A DNA stretch of 64,000 nucleotides from Aquimarina rhabdastrellae (GCA_947387485.1 CANDNT010000001.1:496001-560000), one strand, 5' to 3'. Shown: positions 25,104 through 34,748, counted from the first letter of the stretch. Program-made: numbers and translations. Notes: generated by a model not told the origin, from the letters alone.

Positions 25104-26669
25104 TTATTTTTTAACGGATACTTTCACTAAAAAATCTTTACCTTCACCATCATATCCTTCTATTACCATCTCTGAATCGGATAATCTAACAATATCACTA
25201 GTTCTTATTTTTTCTATTTGAGTTCCTTTAAATTTACGTGTATTAAAAATGGATTCTTTTTCTACGTTTCCTGTTTTATCATCTATAATATACGCAGTTA
25301 AATAACCTCCCGATCTATCCAAATGCAAATGAGGAACTTGCCCATCTATTAAGTTCATATTTTTAACATTATCTAAAAACAATAAATAATGTTTATCTTG
25401 ATACGATAGATAAGAAAATGACATTCCTCCTTCTCCTCTATTGGCTCCAGATTGTCTTTTAGGTAATCGTTTCATCCAAATCACACCATTATCTTTATTA
25501 ATTTTAGCAGCAAAAATATCTTTATAAAAAAAATGCACTGAACCATTTACTGAACTATTTGTAGAATAAACTTCTTCACCTAAAATAACTAAATCTCCAT
25601 CAGCATCTATAACTATTTTGCTTAATCCAAGATTCAAAAAACCTAATGTATTTTTTCTATTGTACTTTTTTCTATTTTTACTATCTATCCAAGTTTTATT
25701 CTTATCAAAAACGTCAGAAGAAAGTTTGAAACTTTTAAAATCTTCAATACCATTTTCATTTAATTTAACAATTCCTATTGCTGTAGTACCTATCGCTTCA
25801 TCTTCTATTACCTTGTTCTTATCTTTTAATGATCCTAAAACATAGATATTAGAAGCTTCATCTTCATAAAAATTCAAGTTAGCTATATATTCTTCTTTAC
25901 TATCTATTTCATAAATTTTCACTTCTTCACTTCCTTCTTTTAGAATCAATATTTTATGATAAAAAGAGATTTCTTTTTTATGTTCTCCATTATTTCTAAT
26001 TGATACTATTGCGTAGAAATTATTATTTGCATCAATCATAATATCTTGTTCAAACTGATCCCTATATGAAAAAGGCATTACTACATCTTGTTCTCTTAAA
26101 ACGGTTAATTCTTTATCAAAAACATGTATTCTTTTTAAATTTCTTTTATCTTTCTTATCTTTATTTTTTATTCCGTAGAAAATTAAAAATTTTGATTCAT
26201 CCTCAGTAATTTCATAAGCATATCTATCTCTTCTTATTTTTCCTTCATTTTTTATAATCACTTTTGATTCTTCTATACTCAAAGTTTCTAAAGAGATCAT
26301 CTGAATCTCTAAACTTTCAATTTTATTCTTTTTATCCCATTTATTATAAAATAAAACTATTTTATCGCCCAACTGCTTAATTCTATCAATTCGTTTATCA
26401 AAAAATTTTTTCTCAATGACGCTTTCTTCAATTTTCAATGTTTCTGAATTATATTTATTCAATATTAAATCATCATCTTTTCTATTGAAAACAACAATTT
26501 TACCCTCATATTCAAAAACATTTTTAAAATTCCTTGCTGTTTTATCATATCCTTCTCCAACTTGAATTTCAAAACTTTTTGAAAATTCTACTTCTTTCTC
26601 TTGCGCAATTATTGATATTGAACATACCAATAGTACAGTCATTAATAATTTATGTAATGATTGATTCAT
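25104..26669 (-). CDS. Secreted protein of unknown function, probable beta-propeller-like
   Basis: This 521-residue protein has an N-terminal signal peptide (MNQSLHKLLMTVLLVCSISIIAQ) and no membrane segment after it. The body is lysine- and glutamate-rich with repeated beta-strand blocks of the kind EGKIVVFNRKDDDLILNKYN and DADGDLVILGEE, which look like propeller blades or a similar all-beta repeat. I recognise no enzyme motif and no type IX sorting domain. It is monocistronic: it ends at the shared terminator and has 368 bases upstream without a gene. Confidence 0.7.
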   Translation of the reverse strand: MNQSLHKLLMTVLLVCSISIIAQEKEVEFSKSFEIQVGEGYDKTARNFKNVFEYEGKIVVFNRKDDDLILNKYNSETLKIEESVIEKKFFDKRIDRIKQLGDKIVLFYNKWDKKNKIESLEIQMISLETLSIEESKVIIKNEGKIRRDRYAYEITEDESKFLIFYGIKNKDKKDKRNLKRIHVFDKELTVLREQDVVMPFSYRDQFEQDIMIDANNNFYAIVSIRNNGEHKKEISFYHKILILKEGSEEVKIYEIDSKEEYIANLNFYEDEASNIYVLGSLKDKNKVIEDEAIGTTAIGIVKLNENGIEDFKSFKLSSDVFDKNKTWIDSKNRKKYNRKNTLGFLNLGLSKIVIDADGDLVILGEEVYSTNSSVNGSVHFFYKDIFAAKINKDNGVIWMKRLPKRQSGANRGEGGMSFSYLSYQDKHYLLFLDNVKNMNLIDGQVPHLHLDRSGGYLTAYIIDDKTGNVEKESIFNTRKFKGTQIEKIRTSDIVRLSDSEMVIEGYDGEGKDFLVKVSVKK

Positions 26670-27037
26670 ATTATATGGTTTAATTAATTATTTTAATAGT
26701 TAAGTTTTCTCCTTCTGTATCAAACCGTATTGATGTTTTAGTTCTTTAATTACAGATTAAGAATTGTTTTTATAGTTTTTATACTATATATATTTAAAAT
26801 TGAAATACTATATAGTAGCTATATTCCTTAATATAGTTTCAGAAGAGATTTTCAGGTAAGTGTTTGATCTTAATGTTTTTTTTTATGATGATTTTTTAAA
26901 GTGTCAAAGATATCATTTTCTACTTTATACCACTAGCTATTATATTAAATGATCTCGATTCATTAATTTAAAATACTATGCAAGCATAATATTTTAAAAG
27001 ATTATTGTAAATTTAGCCTATACAAAACAGAAAAATC
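26670..27037. other. Gene-free divergent intergenic region
   Basis: These 368 AT-rich bases lie between the divergent secreted-protein gene and the dienoyl-CoA reductase gene and must hold both promoters. I see a TAAATTTA -7-like element about 25 bases before the reductase start. There are also short imperfect TATA-type repeats near 26780-26840. No gene or clear RNA is recognisable. Confidence 0.55.
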
Positions 27038-27919
27038 ATGAGTTATACAGATAAAATGCTTCGTGATGGAGCTCTTGAAGGAAAAAATATTGTTGTTACC
27101 GGTGGTGGTAGTGGTCTAGGAAAATCTATGACACGATATTTTTTGGAACTAGGCGCAAAAGTTGCCATTACTTCTCGTAATCTAGAAAAACTTGAAAAAA
27201 CTGCTAAAGAACTTGAAGAAGAAACAGGAGGAACATGTATTCCGTTACAATGCGATGTAAGACATTATGACCAAGTTGAAGCCATGAGAGACAAAGCTCT
27301 TGAAGCTTTAGGTAAAATTGATGTATTATTAAATAATGCTGCAGGAAACTTTATCTCTCCTACAGAACGTTTATCTGCAAATGCTTTTGACACTATTATA
27401 GATATTGTATTAAAAGGAACTAAGAATTGTACCTTAGCTTTTGGAAAACATTGGATCGATACTAAGCAAACAAATACTAGTGTATTAAACATTGTTACTA
27501 CTTATGCATGGACAGGTTCTGCATATGTAGTACCTAGTGCTACTGCAAAAGCAGGTGTTTTGGCAATGACTCGTTCTCTTGCTGTAGAATGGGCAAAATA
27601 CGGAATGCGTTTTAACGCTATAGCTCCTGGTCCATTCCCTACAAAAGGTGCATGGGATCGTTTATTACCTGGAGAATTAAAAGAAAAATTCGATTTAGCA
27701 AAAAAAGTACCTTTAAAACGTGTAGGAGATCATCAAGAATTAGCAAATATGGCAGCTTACTTAGTATCAGATTTCTCGGCTTATGTTAATGGTGAAGTTA
27801 TCACTATAGATGGTGGGGAATGGTTAAAAGGTGCTGGTCAATTTAATCTTCTAGATCAAATTCCTGAAGAAATGTGGGATATGCTAGAAATGATGATTCG
27901 AGCGAAAAAAGGAAAATAA
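27038..27919 (+). CDS. 2,4-dienoyl-CoA reductase-like short-chain dehydrogenase
   Basis: This 293-residue SDR has the dinucleotide motif GGGSGLGKS, NNAAGNF, and the segment TYAWTGSAYVVPSATAKAG. In that segment the usual YxxxK is replaced by the pattern seen in mitochondrial-type 2,4-dienoyl-CoA reductases. It is followed by EWAKYGMRFNAIAPGPFPTKGA, which is also characteristic. It would reduce 2,4-dienoyl-CoA from polyunsaturated fatty acids before beta-oxidation, using NADPH. It stands alone between an intergenic region and a terminator. Although it is near a polyene cluster, nothing links it to pigment synthesis. Confidence 0.9.
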   Translation: MSYTDKMLRDGALEGKNIVVTGGGSGLGKSMTRYFLELGAKVAITSRNLEKLEKTAKELEEETGGTCIPLQCDVRHYDQVEAMRDKALEALGKIDVLLNNAAGNFISPTERLSANAFDTIIDIVLKGTKNCTLAFGKHWIDTKQTNTSVLNIVTTYAWTGSAYVVPSATAKAGVLAMTRSLAVEWAKYGMRFNAIAPGPFPTKGAWDRLLPGELKEKFDLAKKVPLKRVGDHQELANMAAYLVSDFSAYVNGEVITIDGGEWLKGAGQFNLLDQIPEEMWDMLEMMIRAKKGK

Positions 27920-27970
27920 TTATTCAAATATGAATAAGTTTTTTTAATAAAAATACACTGTTAACCCGCT

Positions 27971-28006
27971 AAAAGAGACTATAAAAACAACTATAGTCTC
28001 TTTTTT
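27971..28006 (+). terminator. Terminator after the dienoyl-CoA reductase gene
   Basis: A 13-base perfect stem (AAAAGAGACTATA with TATAGTCTCTTTT) and an eight-base loop are followed by a T tract. It lies about 50 bases after the stop codon and before parA. Confidence 0.88.
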
Positions 28007-28053
28007 ATAACAAACTGTTAATACTTTTCATTTTTATAATGTATAATTAATTG

Positions 28054-28061
28054 TATTTTTA
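28054..28061 (+). promoter_or_regulatory. Putative -7 element for the parA transcript
   Basis: TATTTTTA matches TAnnTTTG in all but the last base and lies 25 bases before the parA start, with a TTTT about 20 bases upstream. It directly follows the terminator of the preceding gene, so a promoter is needed here. Confidence 0.35.
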
Positions 28062-28085
28062 CCTCTTAAATCCAAATCTTCCTCT

Positions 28086-28850
28086 ATGGGTAAAATTATA
28101 GCAATCGCCAATCAAAAAGGTGGTGTTGGAAAAACAACCACTTCAGTTAATTTAGCAGCATCTCTAGGAGTACTAGAGAAAAAAGTTCTAATTATCGATG
28201 CCGACCCCCAGGCAAACGCAACATCTGGATTAGGGATTGACGTAGAAAGTGTAGAAAAAGGTACTTACCAAATATTGGAGCATACCGTTAAGCCTTCAGA
28301 GGCTATTTTGGAAACAACATCTCCTAATGTAGATATTATACCTGCACATATAGACTTGGTTGCCATTGAAATCGAATTGGTAGATAAAGAAAATAGAGAG
28401 TATATGTTAAAAACAGCTCTAGAAGAAGTTATCGATACGTATGATTATATACTTATTGACTGTGCTCCTTCTTTAGGGTTATTAACACTTAATGCTTTAA
28501 CCGCAGCAAATTCTGTTGCCATTCCTATTCAATGTGAGTATTTTGCATTAGAAGGTTTAGGTAAACTTTTAAATACTATCAAAGGTGTTCAAAAAGTGCA
28601 TAATAAAGAATTAGATATTGAAGGTTTATTACTTACAATGTATGATTCTCGTTTACGCCTTTCTAACCAAGTTGTTGAAGAAGTACAAAAGCACTTTAAC
28701 GAGATGGTATTTAAAACGATTATTCAACGTAATATTCGTTTGAGTGAAGCACCTAGTTATGGAGAAAGTATTATTAATTATGATGCTGCTAGTAAAGGTG
28801 CTAGTAATTACTTAAGTTTGGCACAAGAAATTATAACAAAAAATAGTTAG
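28086..28850 (+). CDS. parA: ParA/Soj chromosome-partitioning ATPase
   Basis: This 254-residue ATPase has the deviant Walker A motif ANQKGGVGKTTTSVNLA (about 7-23), with the signature first Lys, DADPQANATSGLG, and DCAPSLGLLTLNAL. ParA dimerises on DNA with ATP and moves or positions the ParB-parS complex. The length fits a chromosomal Soj-type protein without an N-terminal HTH. parB follows after 14 bases, the standard pair. I searched by eye for a parS palindrome and saw none in the window. Confidence 0.95.
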   Translation: MGKIIAIANQKGGVGKTTTSVNLAASLGVLEKKVLIIDADPQANATSGLGIDVESVEKGTYQILEHTVKPSEAILETTSPNVDIIPAHIDLVAIEIELVDKENREYMLKTALEEVIDTYDYILIDCAPSLGLLTLNALTAANSVAIPIQCEYFALEGLGKLLNTIKGVQKVHNKELDIEGLLLTMYDSRLRLSNQVVEEVQKHFNEMVFKTIIQRNIRLSEAPSYGESIINYDAASKGASNYLSLAQEIITKNS

Positions 28851-28864
28851 TACGAAATAATCAT

Positions 28865-29770
28865 ATGGCGAAAGCAGTTAAAAAGCAAGCACTAGGAAGA
28901 GGATTATCTGCATTATTAAAGGATCCGGAAAATGATATTAAATCTGCCGATGATAAAAATGCAGATAAAGTTGTAGGGAATATTATCGAATTAGAACTTG
29001 ATAGTATTGAAGTTAACCCCTTTCAGCCTCGTACCAGCTTTAATGAAGAAGCGTTACAGCAATTAGCAACTTCTATCAAAGAATTAGGAGTTATACAACC
29101 TATTACTGTACGTAAATTAGATTTTAATAAATATCAATTAGTAAGTGGAGAGCGCCGTTATAGAGCTTCAAAATTACTTGGACTTAAAACAGTTCCTGCT
29201 TATATAAGAATAGCAAACGATAATGAGTCATTAACTATGGCTCTTGTCGAGAATATTCAACGTCAAGATTTAGATCCTATTGAGGTTGCTTTATCTTATC
29301 AACGTTTAATTGACGAAATTCAACTTACACAAGAACAATTAAGTGATCGTGTAGGTAAAAAACGTTCTACTATTGCCAATTACCTTCGTTTATTAAAACT
29401 TGATCCTATTATCCAGACTGGAATGCGAGATGGTTTTATTTCTATGGGGCACGGTAGAGCTCTTATCAATATTGATGATACTCAAGTACAACTTGAAATA
29501 TATGAAAAGGTATTGAGTAATGGTTTATCAGTAAGAGATACAGAAAACCTTGTTAGAGCGTTAAATAGTGACGAAAAAATAAAAACACCTATTGGTAAAA
29601 AATCTGGTACTCCAGAATATATAAAAGATGGATTAAAGGATTTTGCAGAATACTTTGGTGCAAAAATTGATGTAAAGGTTTCTAGTCGAGGAAGCGGAAA
29701 ATTAATTATTCCTTTTGCTTCTGAAGAAGACTTTAAACGTTTAAAGAAATTAATTAGTAGTGAAAATTAA
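28865..29770 (+). CDS. parB: ParB/Spo0J chromosome-partitioning protein
   Basis: This 301-residue protein has an N-terminal ParB/sulfiredoxin-like domain with VNPFQPRT, GVIQPITVRK and the CTP-binding GERRYRAS box (about 96-103). NIQRQDLDPIEVA follows, then an HTH region (LSDRVGKKRSTIANYLRLLKL) that contacts parS. The C-terminal 40 residues form the dimerisation helices. It is a CTP-dependent DNA clamp that loads at parS. It ends overlapping the DUF5683 gene by 11 bases, so the three genes are one transcript with dapB probably following. Confidence 0.95.
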   Translation: MAKAVKKQALGRGLSALLKDPENDIKSADDKNADKVVGNIIELELDSIEVNPFQPRTSFNEEALQQLATSIKELGVIQPITVRKLDFNKYQLVSGERRYRASKLLGLKTVPAYIRIANDNESLTMALVENIQRQDLDPIEVALSYQRLIDEIQLTQEQLSDRVGKKRSTIANYLRLLKLDPIIQTGMRDGFISMGHGRALINIDDTQVQLEIYEKVLSNGLSVRDTENLVRALNSDEKIKTPIGKKSGTPEYIKDGLKDFAEYFGAKIDVKVSSRGSGKLIIPFASEEDFKRLKKLISSEN

Positions 29771-30353
29771 ATCGTATTACATCCTATTTATCGCTGTATT
29801 TTTTTCGATCACACTTTCTGCACAAGAAAATGAGGATTTAAAAATTACTACCGAAGATGTTGCTGTAAAAAGCAATAAAAAAATAAGACCTTATAACCCT
29901 TTAGCTCCATCCAAAGCAGCTTTTTATTCTGCTGTATTGCCTGGGCTTGGTCAAGCATACAATAAACAGTATTGGAAAATACCTCTTGTTTATGGTGCTC
30001 TGGGTGCTGGTGCTTATTTCTATATCGAAAACACTAATAATTATAACGAAATAAGAGATATTTATAAACGTCGTCTTGCTGGTTTTAGAGACGATCGTTT
30101 TATTGCTTCAGATGGAACCGAATTGGTTACCGAAGAAGGATTAATATCTTTACAAAGGCGTTATAAAAGAGATCAAGAACTATCTGTATTAGTTACAGTT
30201 GGTCTTTATGTACTTAATATTGTTGATGCAAACGTTGCTGCACATTTACAACAATACAATATTAGTAAAGATTTATCTCTAAAACCGCAAATCCAATTTG
30301 ATCAGTTTGATTACAAACCTAATTATGGATTAACGCTTAACTTTAACTTTTAA
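29760..30353 (+). CDS. DUF5683 membrane-associated protein
   Basis: This 197-residue protein starts at a GTG (29760) that lies inside the end of parB. It has a signal-like N-terminus (to about LSAQE), then the DUF5683 core YNPLAPSKAAFYSAVLPGLGQAYNKQYWKIP with a following hydrophobic stretch (about 74-92), and a second hydrophobic segment near residue 150. Its place directly after parB and before dapB is widely conserved in Flavobacteriia. The function is unknown; the motif looks like a membrane-associated hairpin. No alternative ATG precedes the core. Confidence 0.85.
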   Translation: MKIKSYYILFIAVFFSITLSAQENEDLKITTEDVAVKSNKKIRPYNPLAPSKAAFYSAVLPGLGQAYNKQYWKIPLVYGALGAGAYFYIENTNNYNEIRDIYKRRLAGFRDDRFIASDGTELVTEEGLISLQRRYKRDQELSVLVTVGLYVLNIVDANVAAHLQQYNISKDLSLKPQIQFDQFDYKPNYGLTLNFNF

Positions 30354-30379
30354 TCTTATTACCTCTTAGACTTTAAAAA

Positions 30380-31078
30380 ATGAAAATTGCATTATTAGGC
30401 TACGGAAAAATGGGTAAAACCATAGAAAAAATTGCTCTTGAACGAGGGCATTCAATCGTACTTAAAATTGATAGAGATCAAAAAGACTATGATGTTTCTG
30501 AAGCTGATGTTGCAATTGATTTTAGTATTCCTTCTGCTGCTGTAGCTAATTTAACACGTTGTTTTAATGCTGGAGTTCCTGTTATATCAGGTACTACAGG
30601 TTGGTTAGATCACTACGATGAGATGGTTGCATTGTGTAAAGAAAAAGATGGAAGTTTTATTTATGCTTCTAATTTTAGTCTAGGTGTCAATTTATTTTTT
30701 GAACTTAATAAAAAATTGGCTGCCATGATGAATCCATTAGATAACTATGATGTTGCTATGGAGGAAATACATCATACACAAAAATTAGATGCTCCTAGTG
30801 GTACTGCTATTACCTTGGCCGAAGGAATTATTGAAAACAGTAATCACGACGCATGGGCTTTGGATAACGATACAGCAAATGCTATTCCTATCGTAGCCAA
30901 ACGTATTGAAAATGTACCTGGAACACATACTGTAACTTATGCCTCAGAAGTTGATCGTATCGATATAACTCATACAGCTCATAACCGTAATGGTTTTGCA
31001 TTAGGAGCTGTTGTAGCTGCAGAATGGATTCAAGATAAAAAAGGAGTTTTCTCTATGAAGGATGTATTAGGCCTGTAA
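30380..31078 (+). CDS. dapB: 4-hydroxy-tetrahydrodipicolinate reductase DapB
   Basis: This 232-residue enzyme has the NAD(P)H motif GYGKMGKT, SGTTGW, the catalytic His region EEIHHTQKLDAPSGTA, and a C-terminal HTAHNRNGFALGA block. It reduces 4-hydroxy-2,3,4,5-tetrahydrodipicolinate to tetrahydrodipicolinate in the lysine and diaminopimelate pathway. It is shorter than E. coli DapB (273) but normal for Bacteroidota. It lies 26 bases after the DUF5683 gene and probably shares its transcript. Confidence 0.95.
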   Translation: MKIALLGYGKMGKTIEKIALERGHSIVLKIDRDQKDYDVSEADVAIDFSIPSAAVANLTRCFNAGVPVISGTTGWLDHYDEMVALCKEKDGSFIYASNFSLGVNLFFELNKKLAAMMNPLDNYDVAMEEIHHTQKLDAPSGTAITLAEGIIENSNHDAWALDNDTANAIPIVAKRIENVPGTHTVTYASEVDRIDITHTAHNRNGFALGAVVAAEWIQDKKGVFSMKDVLGL

Positions 31079-31136
31079 CATATTTTAATTGTAACGGTTT
31101 ATAGAAATAAGATACTTATTATAAAAAATATATCGA

Positions 31137-32699
31137 ATGACACTTACAGAATGGTTAATATTTTTCCTTGTAATACAAGTAATTCATTGCTTAGGAACTT
31201 GGAAATTATATGTAAAAGCAGGTAGAAAAGCTTGGGAAGCTGCAGTTCCTGTATATAATGCTGTTATCCTTACAAAAATCATTAATCGACCATGGTGGTG
31301 GACAATTTTATTGTTTATTCCAGTTATTAATGTAATTATGTTTCCTGTTTTTTGGGTAGAAACTATTAGAAGTTTTGGAAAGAACTCTACAACAGATACT
31401 TTCTTAGTTATACTTACTCTAGGGTTTTATATTTATTATATCAATTATACACAAGATGTTACTTATATTCAAGATCGTGATTTAAAACCTAAAACTAGTA
31501 CTGGAGAATGGGTTAGTTCTATTGTTTTTGCAGTAGTTGCAGCAACAATTGTGCATACTTATTTTATGCAACCTTACACCATTCCTACTCCATCTCTTGA
31601 ACGTACTTTATTAGTAGGAGATTATCTTTTTGTAAGTAAATTTCATTATGGAGCTCGTACTCCTATGACAGCAGTATCATTTCCTATGGTACATGATACT
31701 ATACCTGTAATAAAAACTAAATCTTATTTAAGTCGTCCTCAATATCCATATTTTAGATTACCTGGGTTTCAGGATATCAAAAGAAATGATATTGTAGTAT
31801 TTAGTTGGCCTACAGATACTGTATCTAAGTTTTATGTACAAACTGATAAGAATTATTATAAACCTATCGATAAAAAATCAAACTATGTAAAGCGTTGTGT
31901 TGGATTACCTGGAGATACGTTATCAGTTGTTGACGGTTATGTACATATTAATGGAAAGAAAAACGATCTACCAGATCGTGCTAAACTTCAATTCTCATAT
32001 GATGTAGTTTCAAAAGGTCAAGGTTTTAATCCTAGATTCTTAAAAGAGCGTTACAAAATCAGTGAAAAGATTTATAGAACTGGAGAAAATACTTATGTAT
32101 TCCTTTCCATCTCTGATGAAGCTTTAGAAAAGTTCAAGAAACATCCTAATGTAGCCAAAATCACACGTCGTATTGCTGCTAAAGGGGTTACAGATGGTTC
32201 TTTCCCTCAGCATAAAAATTACGACTGGAATGTAGATAATTTTGGTCCTTTATACATACCTAAAGCAGGAACTTCTACACCTATTACCATAGAAAATATT
32301 CCTTTATACAAACGATTAATTGAAGTTTATGAAGGTTCTGAAATAGGAATTGCTAATAAAATTACAACAAACGGTAATCAAGTTTTATTAAATGGTGAAC
32401 CTATCACTAGTTATACTTTCAAACAAGATTACTATTGGATGATGGGAGATAATAGACATGATTCTCTTGATGCTAGAGCTTTTGGTTTTACTCCATTTAA
32501 TCATGTTGTAGGTAAACCTGTATTTATCTGGATGAGTCTTGATCCTAGTGCAAGCGGATTTAATAAAATTCGTTGGGAACGTTTATTTACTACAGTTAGT
32601 GGTAGTGGTGAACCTAAATCTTATCTATATTTTTTCTTGGCAGCTTTAGCCATTTGGATTGGATACAGTCAATATCGTAAACGTAAAAAAGCAGCTTAA
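31137..32699 (+). CDS. lepB: Signal peptidase I (large Bacteroidota form)
   Basis: This 520-residue protein has several N-terminal membrane segments (within about 1-115), a membrane anchor near residue 125-140 (SSIVFAVVAATIVHTY), and the catalytic Ser in IPTPSLERTLLVGD. The general-base Lys is in VKRCVGLPGDTL, and the conserved MMGDNRHDSLDARAFGF box comes near the C-terminus. It cleaves Sec signal peptides on the periplasmic side. An insert of over 100 residues lies between the Lys and GDNR boxes, typical for the phylum. A C-terminal membrane segment (FFLAALAIWIGYSQYR) ends the protein. The usual Met after the catalytic Ser is Leu here. Confidence 0.93.
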   Translation: MTLTEWLIFFLVIQVIHCLGTWKLYVKAGRKAWEAAVPVYNAVILTKIINRPWWWTILLFIPVINVIMFPVFWVETIRSFGKNSTTDTFLVILTLGFYIYYINYTQDVTYIQDRDLKPKTSTGEWVSSIVFAVVAATIVHTYFMQPYTIPTPSLERTLLVGDYLFVSKFHYGARTPMTAVSFPMVHDTIPVIKTKSYLSRPQYPYFRLPGFQDIKRNDIVVFSWPTDTVSKFYVQTDKNYYKPIDKKSNYVKRCVGLPGDTLSVVDGYVHINGKKNDLPDRAKLQFSYDVVSKGQGFNPRFLKERYKISEKIYRTGENTYVFLSISDEALEKFKKHPNVAKITRRIAAKGVTDGSFPQHKNYDWNVDNFGPLYIPKAGTSTPITIENIPLYKRLIEVYEGSEIGIANKITTNGNQVLLNGEPITSYTFKQDYYWMMGDNRHDSLDARAFGFTPFNHVVGKPVFIWMSLDPSASGFNKIRWERLFTTVSGSGEPKSYLYFFLAALAIWIGYSQYRKRKKAA

Positions 32700-32731
32700 T
32701 ACTGCTTTTTTTCACTATAAATTTAAGTACT

Positions 32732-33358
32732 TTGAAATCTATTGTATTACACCCTACTTATTTTGGTTCTATAGCTCAATATGTAGCTATGACTAATGCA
32801 GATGAAATCATTTTTGAGAATGAAGATAATTACCAAAAACAAACCTATAGAAATCGTATGTATGTTTATGGTGCTAATGGTAAATTATTACTTAATATTC
32901 CTATTAGACATAAAGGGAAAGGTTCTCGTCAAAAATATAAAGATGTTCGTATAGAGAATGATTTTCAATGGCAAAAGCTCCATTGGAAATCGTTAGAAAC
33001 AGCTTATCGTACGTCTCCTTTTTTTGAGTATTATGAAGATGAATTAAGACCTCTTTTTGAAAAGAAGAAGGAATTTTTATTAGATTTTAATTACGAGTGT
33101 ATGCAGGTTATTCTTGATTGCTTACAACTTGAAGTATCGTATACCAAAACACAAGAATATGCTATTGAAATAGCATCACCACATACTGATTTAAGACCTA
33201 TTGTTAATGCCAAACATCTTACGTTTGAATTAGAAAAATATACTCAGGTGTTTGATACTAAACACGGTTTTTTAACTGATCTGTGTATACTAGACCTCTT
33301 ATTTAATGAAGGGACTAATGCTCTTCCTTATCTAGAAAAGCAATCGATAACATTATAA
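32732..33358 (+). CDS. WbqC-like family protein
   Basis: This 208-residue protein has the WbqC-family start VLHPTYFGSIAQYVAM, then a basic NRMYVYGANGKLLLNIPI stretch and EDELRPLFE. The start is a TTG (32732); no ATG lies in frame before the family's conserved N-terminus, so the rare start is needed. WbqC proteins occur in O-antigen and glycan gene clusters and have no settled activity. It lies 32 bases after lepB and ends just before a terminator, so it probably shares the lepB transcript. Confidence 0.88.
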   Translation: MKSIVLHPTYFGSIAQYVAMTNADEIIFENEDNYQKQTYRNRMYVYGANGKLLLNIPIRHKGKGSRQKYKDVRIENDFQWQKLHWKSLETAYRTSPFFEYYEDELRPLFEKKKEFLLDFNYECMQVILDCLQLEVSYTKTQEYAIEIASPHTDLRPIVNAKHLTFELEKYTQVFDTKHGFLTDLCILDLLFNEGTNALPYLEKQSITL

Positions 33359-33360
33359 TG

Positions 33361-33391
33361 AAAAAGCGAATCTTAATTGATTCGCTTTTTT
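33361..33391 (+). terminator. Terminator after the WbqC gene
   Basis: A 12-base perfect stem AAAAAGCGAATC/GATTCGCTTTTT with a six-base loop begins two bases after the stop codon and ends in a T tract. Confidence 0.9.
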
Positions 33392-33482
33392 ATTTATTGC
33401 TTCCATGACAAACACGTAATACTACTTGTTTATATTCTCTAAATATCATCTACTTTTATGATTATTTCAAAATTACGGAAGC

Positions 33483-34691
33483 ATGACTTACAAATCAATT
33501 TGGAATACTTCATATTCAAATTCTTCTCAACTCACAAAACCCACCAATATAGTTCAGTTACTTAGTGAACAAGACATTACTACAATTAAATCTTTACTTA
33601 AAGATGTCATTCTTTCATTCATCAAAAGCAAAGAACATCACTTAGGTTTAAAAATTTTTATAGATAAAACTTTACGAAATGACGCTATTTCAAGAATTAT
33701 CGACTCACCTCCTTCTAAGGATTGTTCTCTAGAAGATTGGTCTCAACAATTATTTAAAGATGAAAAATTTGGCATGGTATTAAATGCTTTAGAAACTTAC
33801 GATAATTCTTTTTCGGAAAAAGCTGCTAACATTGTACAACCACTATTACAAAAAGCAGGTTTACCTTTAGGAGGACTATCCTTTCTATGTTTTATCGGTA
33901 ATTATGGTTTTACTCCTTTTGGTATACATAAAGAAGCTTCTGGTGAAGAAGGTTTTTTATTTCATCTAGGACCTGAAGTTAAACAATTTTATACATGGGA
34001 TGATCCCAATTATAATAAGATTAAACATAATACTCAAGTTTTTCATGATGTAGAAGGTATGCTTCCTACTGCAACCTGTTATGAATTGGCACCAGGAGAT
34101 GCTATGTTTATTCCTCATCAAGTTTTTCATATAGCTAATTCTTCTGAATTCTCTATTAGCTTTGTTATGGATTATGTGAAGCCTTCAAAAGATAAATTAG
34201 ATAATCTACTTGCTCAAAAAGTAGTTGAAATGTCATTAAAAACCTCTTCTTCTTATGTAGAGACAATACCCTTAGAAGCATCATCATCTTCGTGGAGTTC
34301 GTATATTGACTCAAATCAATTTCAACATAAAATAAATCTTGCTTTACAACATCACATTTATTCTTTAAAAAGTAATGCTGGTCTTATTAACCCTTCTGTT
34401 CTTAATACCAAAATAAGCTTTCCTTCTCCTCCTTTTACAATTAAAGGGAAATCTACATTTCCTATATTCTATATGCAAAGTACTATTAACATTATTACTT
34501 TATTTATGAGAGGACATAGCTTTAATTATAAAAATGTTCCACAGTTGATTAAGTTAATTTCAAAATTAAATACTGGAGAACAAATTCCTTATGAAGAATT
34601 ACTTAGTAGTTTATCAAATACCTATGAATTATCAGAGATTTTTGGTTTAATAGATGATCTTTTACGAACAGAAACAATTACAGTAATTTAA
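33483..34691 (+). CDS. Cupin/JmjC-like protein of unknown substrate
   Basis: In this 402-residue protein the central part (about 145-240) is a cupin-type barrel: FGIHKEASGEEGFLFHLGP, then YELAPGDAMFIPHQVFHIANSSEFSISF. His and Glu in HKE plus a later His (HQVFH) could bind a metal, like the 2-oxoglutarate dioxygenases of the JmjC/RoxA group. The flanking N- and C-terminal regions are helical, and the C-terminus looks like a winged or helical dimerisation domain. It stands alone between two terminators. I cannot name the substrate. Protein hydroxylation, or a RiPP or metabolite modification, are possibilities only. Confidence 0.7.
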   Translation: MTYKSIWNTSYSNSSQLTKPTNIVQLLSEQDITTIKSLLKDVILSFIKSKEHHLGLKIFIDKTLRNDAISRIIDSPPSKDCSLEDWSQQLFKDEKFGMVLNALETYDNSFSEKAANIVQPLLQKAGLPLGGLSFLCFIGNYGFTPFGIHKEASGEEGFLFHLGPEVKQFYTWDDPNYNKIKHNTQVFHDVEGMLPTATCYELAPGDAMFIPHQVFHIANSSEFSISFVMDYVKPSKDKLDNLLAQKVVEMSLKTSSSYVETIPLEASSSSWSSYIDSNQFQHKINLALQHHIYSLKSNAGLINPSVLNTKISFPSPPFTIKGKSTFPIFYMQSTINIITLFMRGHSFNYKNVPQLIKLISKLNTGEQIPYEELLSSLSNTYELSEIFGLIDDLLRTETITVI

Positions 34692-34698
34692 TAATAAG

Positions 34699-34725
34699 AA
34701 AAGCCATCTAATATAGATGGCTTTT
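34699..34725. terminator. Bidirectional terminator between the cupin-like gene and hisS
   Basis: The stem AAAAGCCATCTA/TAGATGGCTTTT with a three-base loop lies between the convergent ends of the two genes. A-tract and T-tract flanks suit both directions. Confidence 0.85.
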
Positions 34726-34748
34726 GATTTTAATGCTATACGCTATGT

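Noticed and set aside
27038..27919. Dienoyl-CoA reductase as a polyene-pathway enzyme
   Set aside because: It is on the other strand, separated by an unrelated gene and terminators, and its motifs match fatty acid breakdown enzymes.
28086..29770. Nearby parS site or replication origin
   Set aside because: ParA and ParB are encoded here, but I saw no palindrome like the parS consensus and no DnaA-box cluster or dnaA gene.
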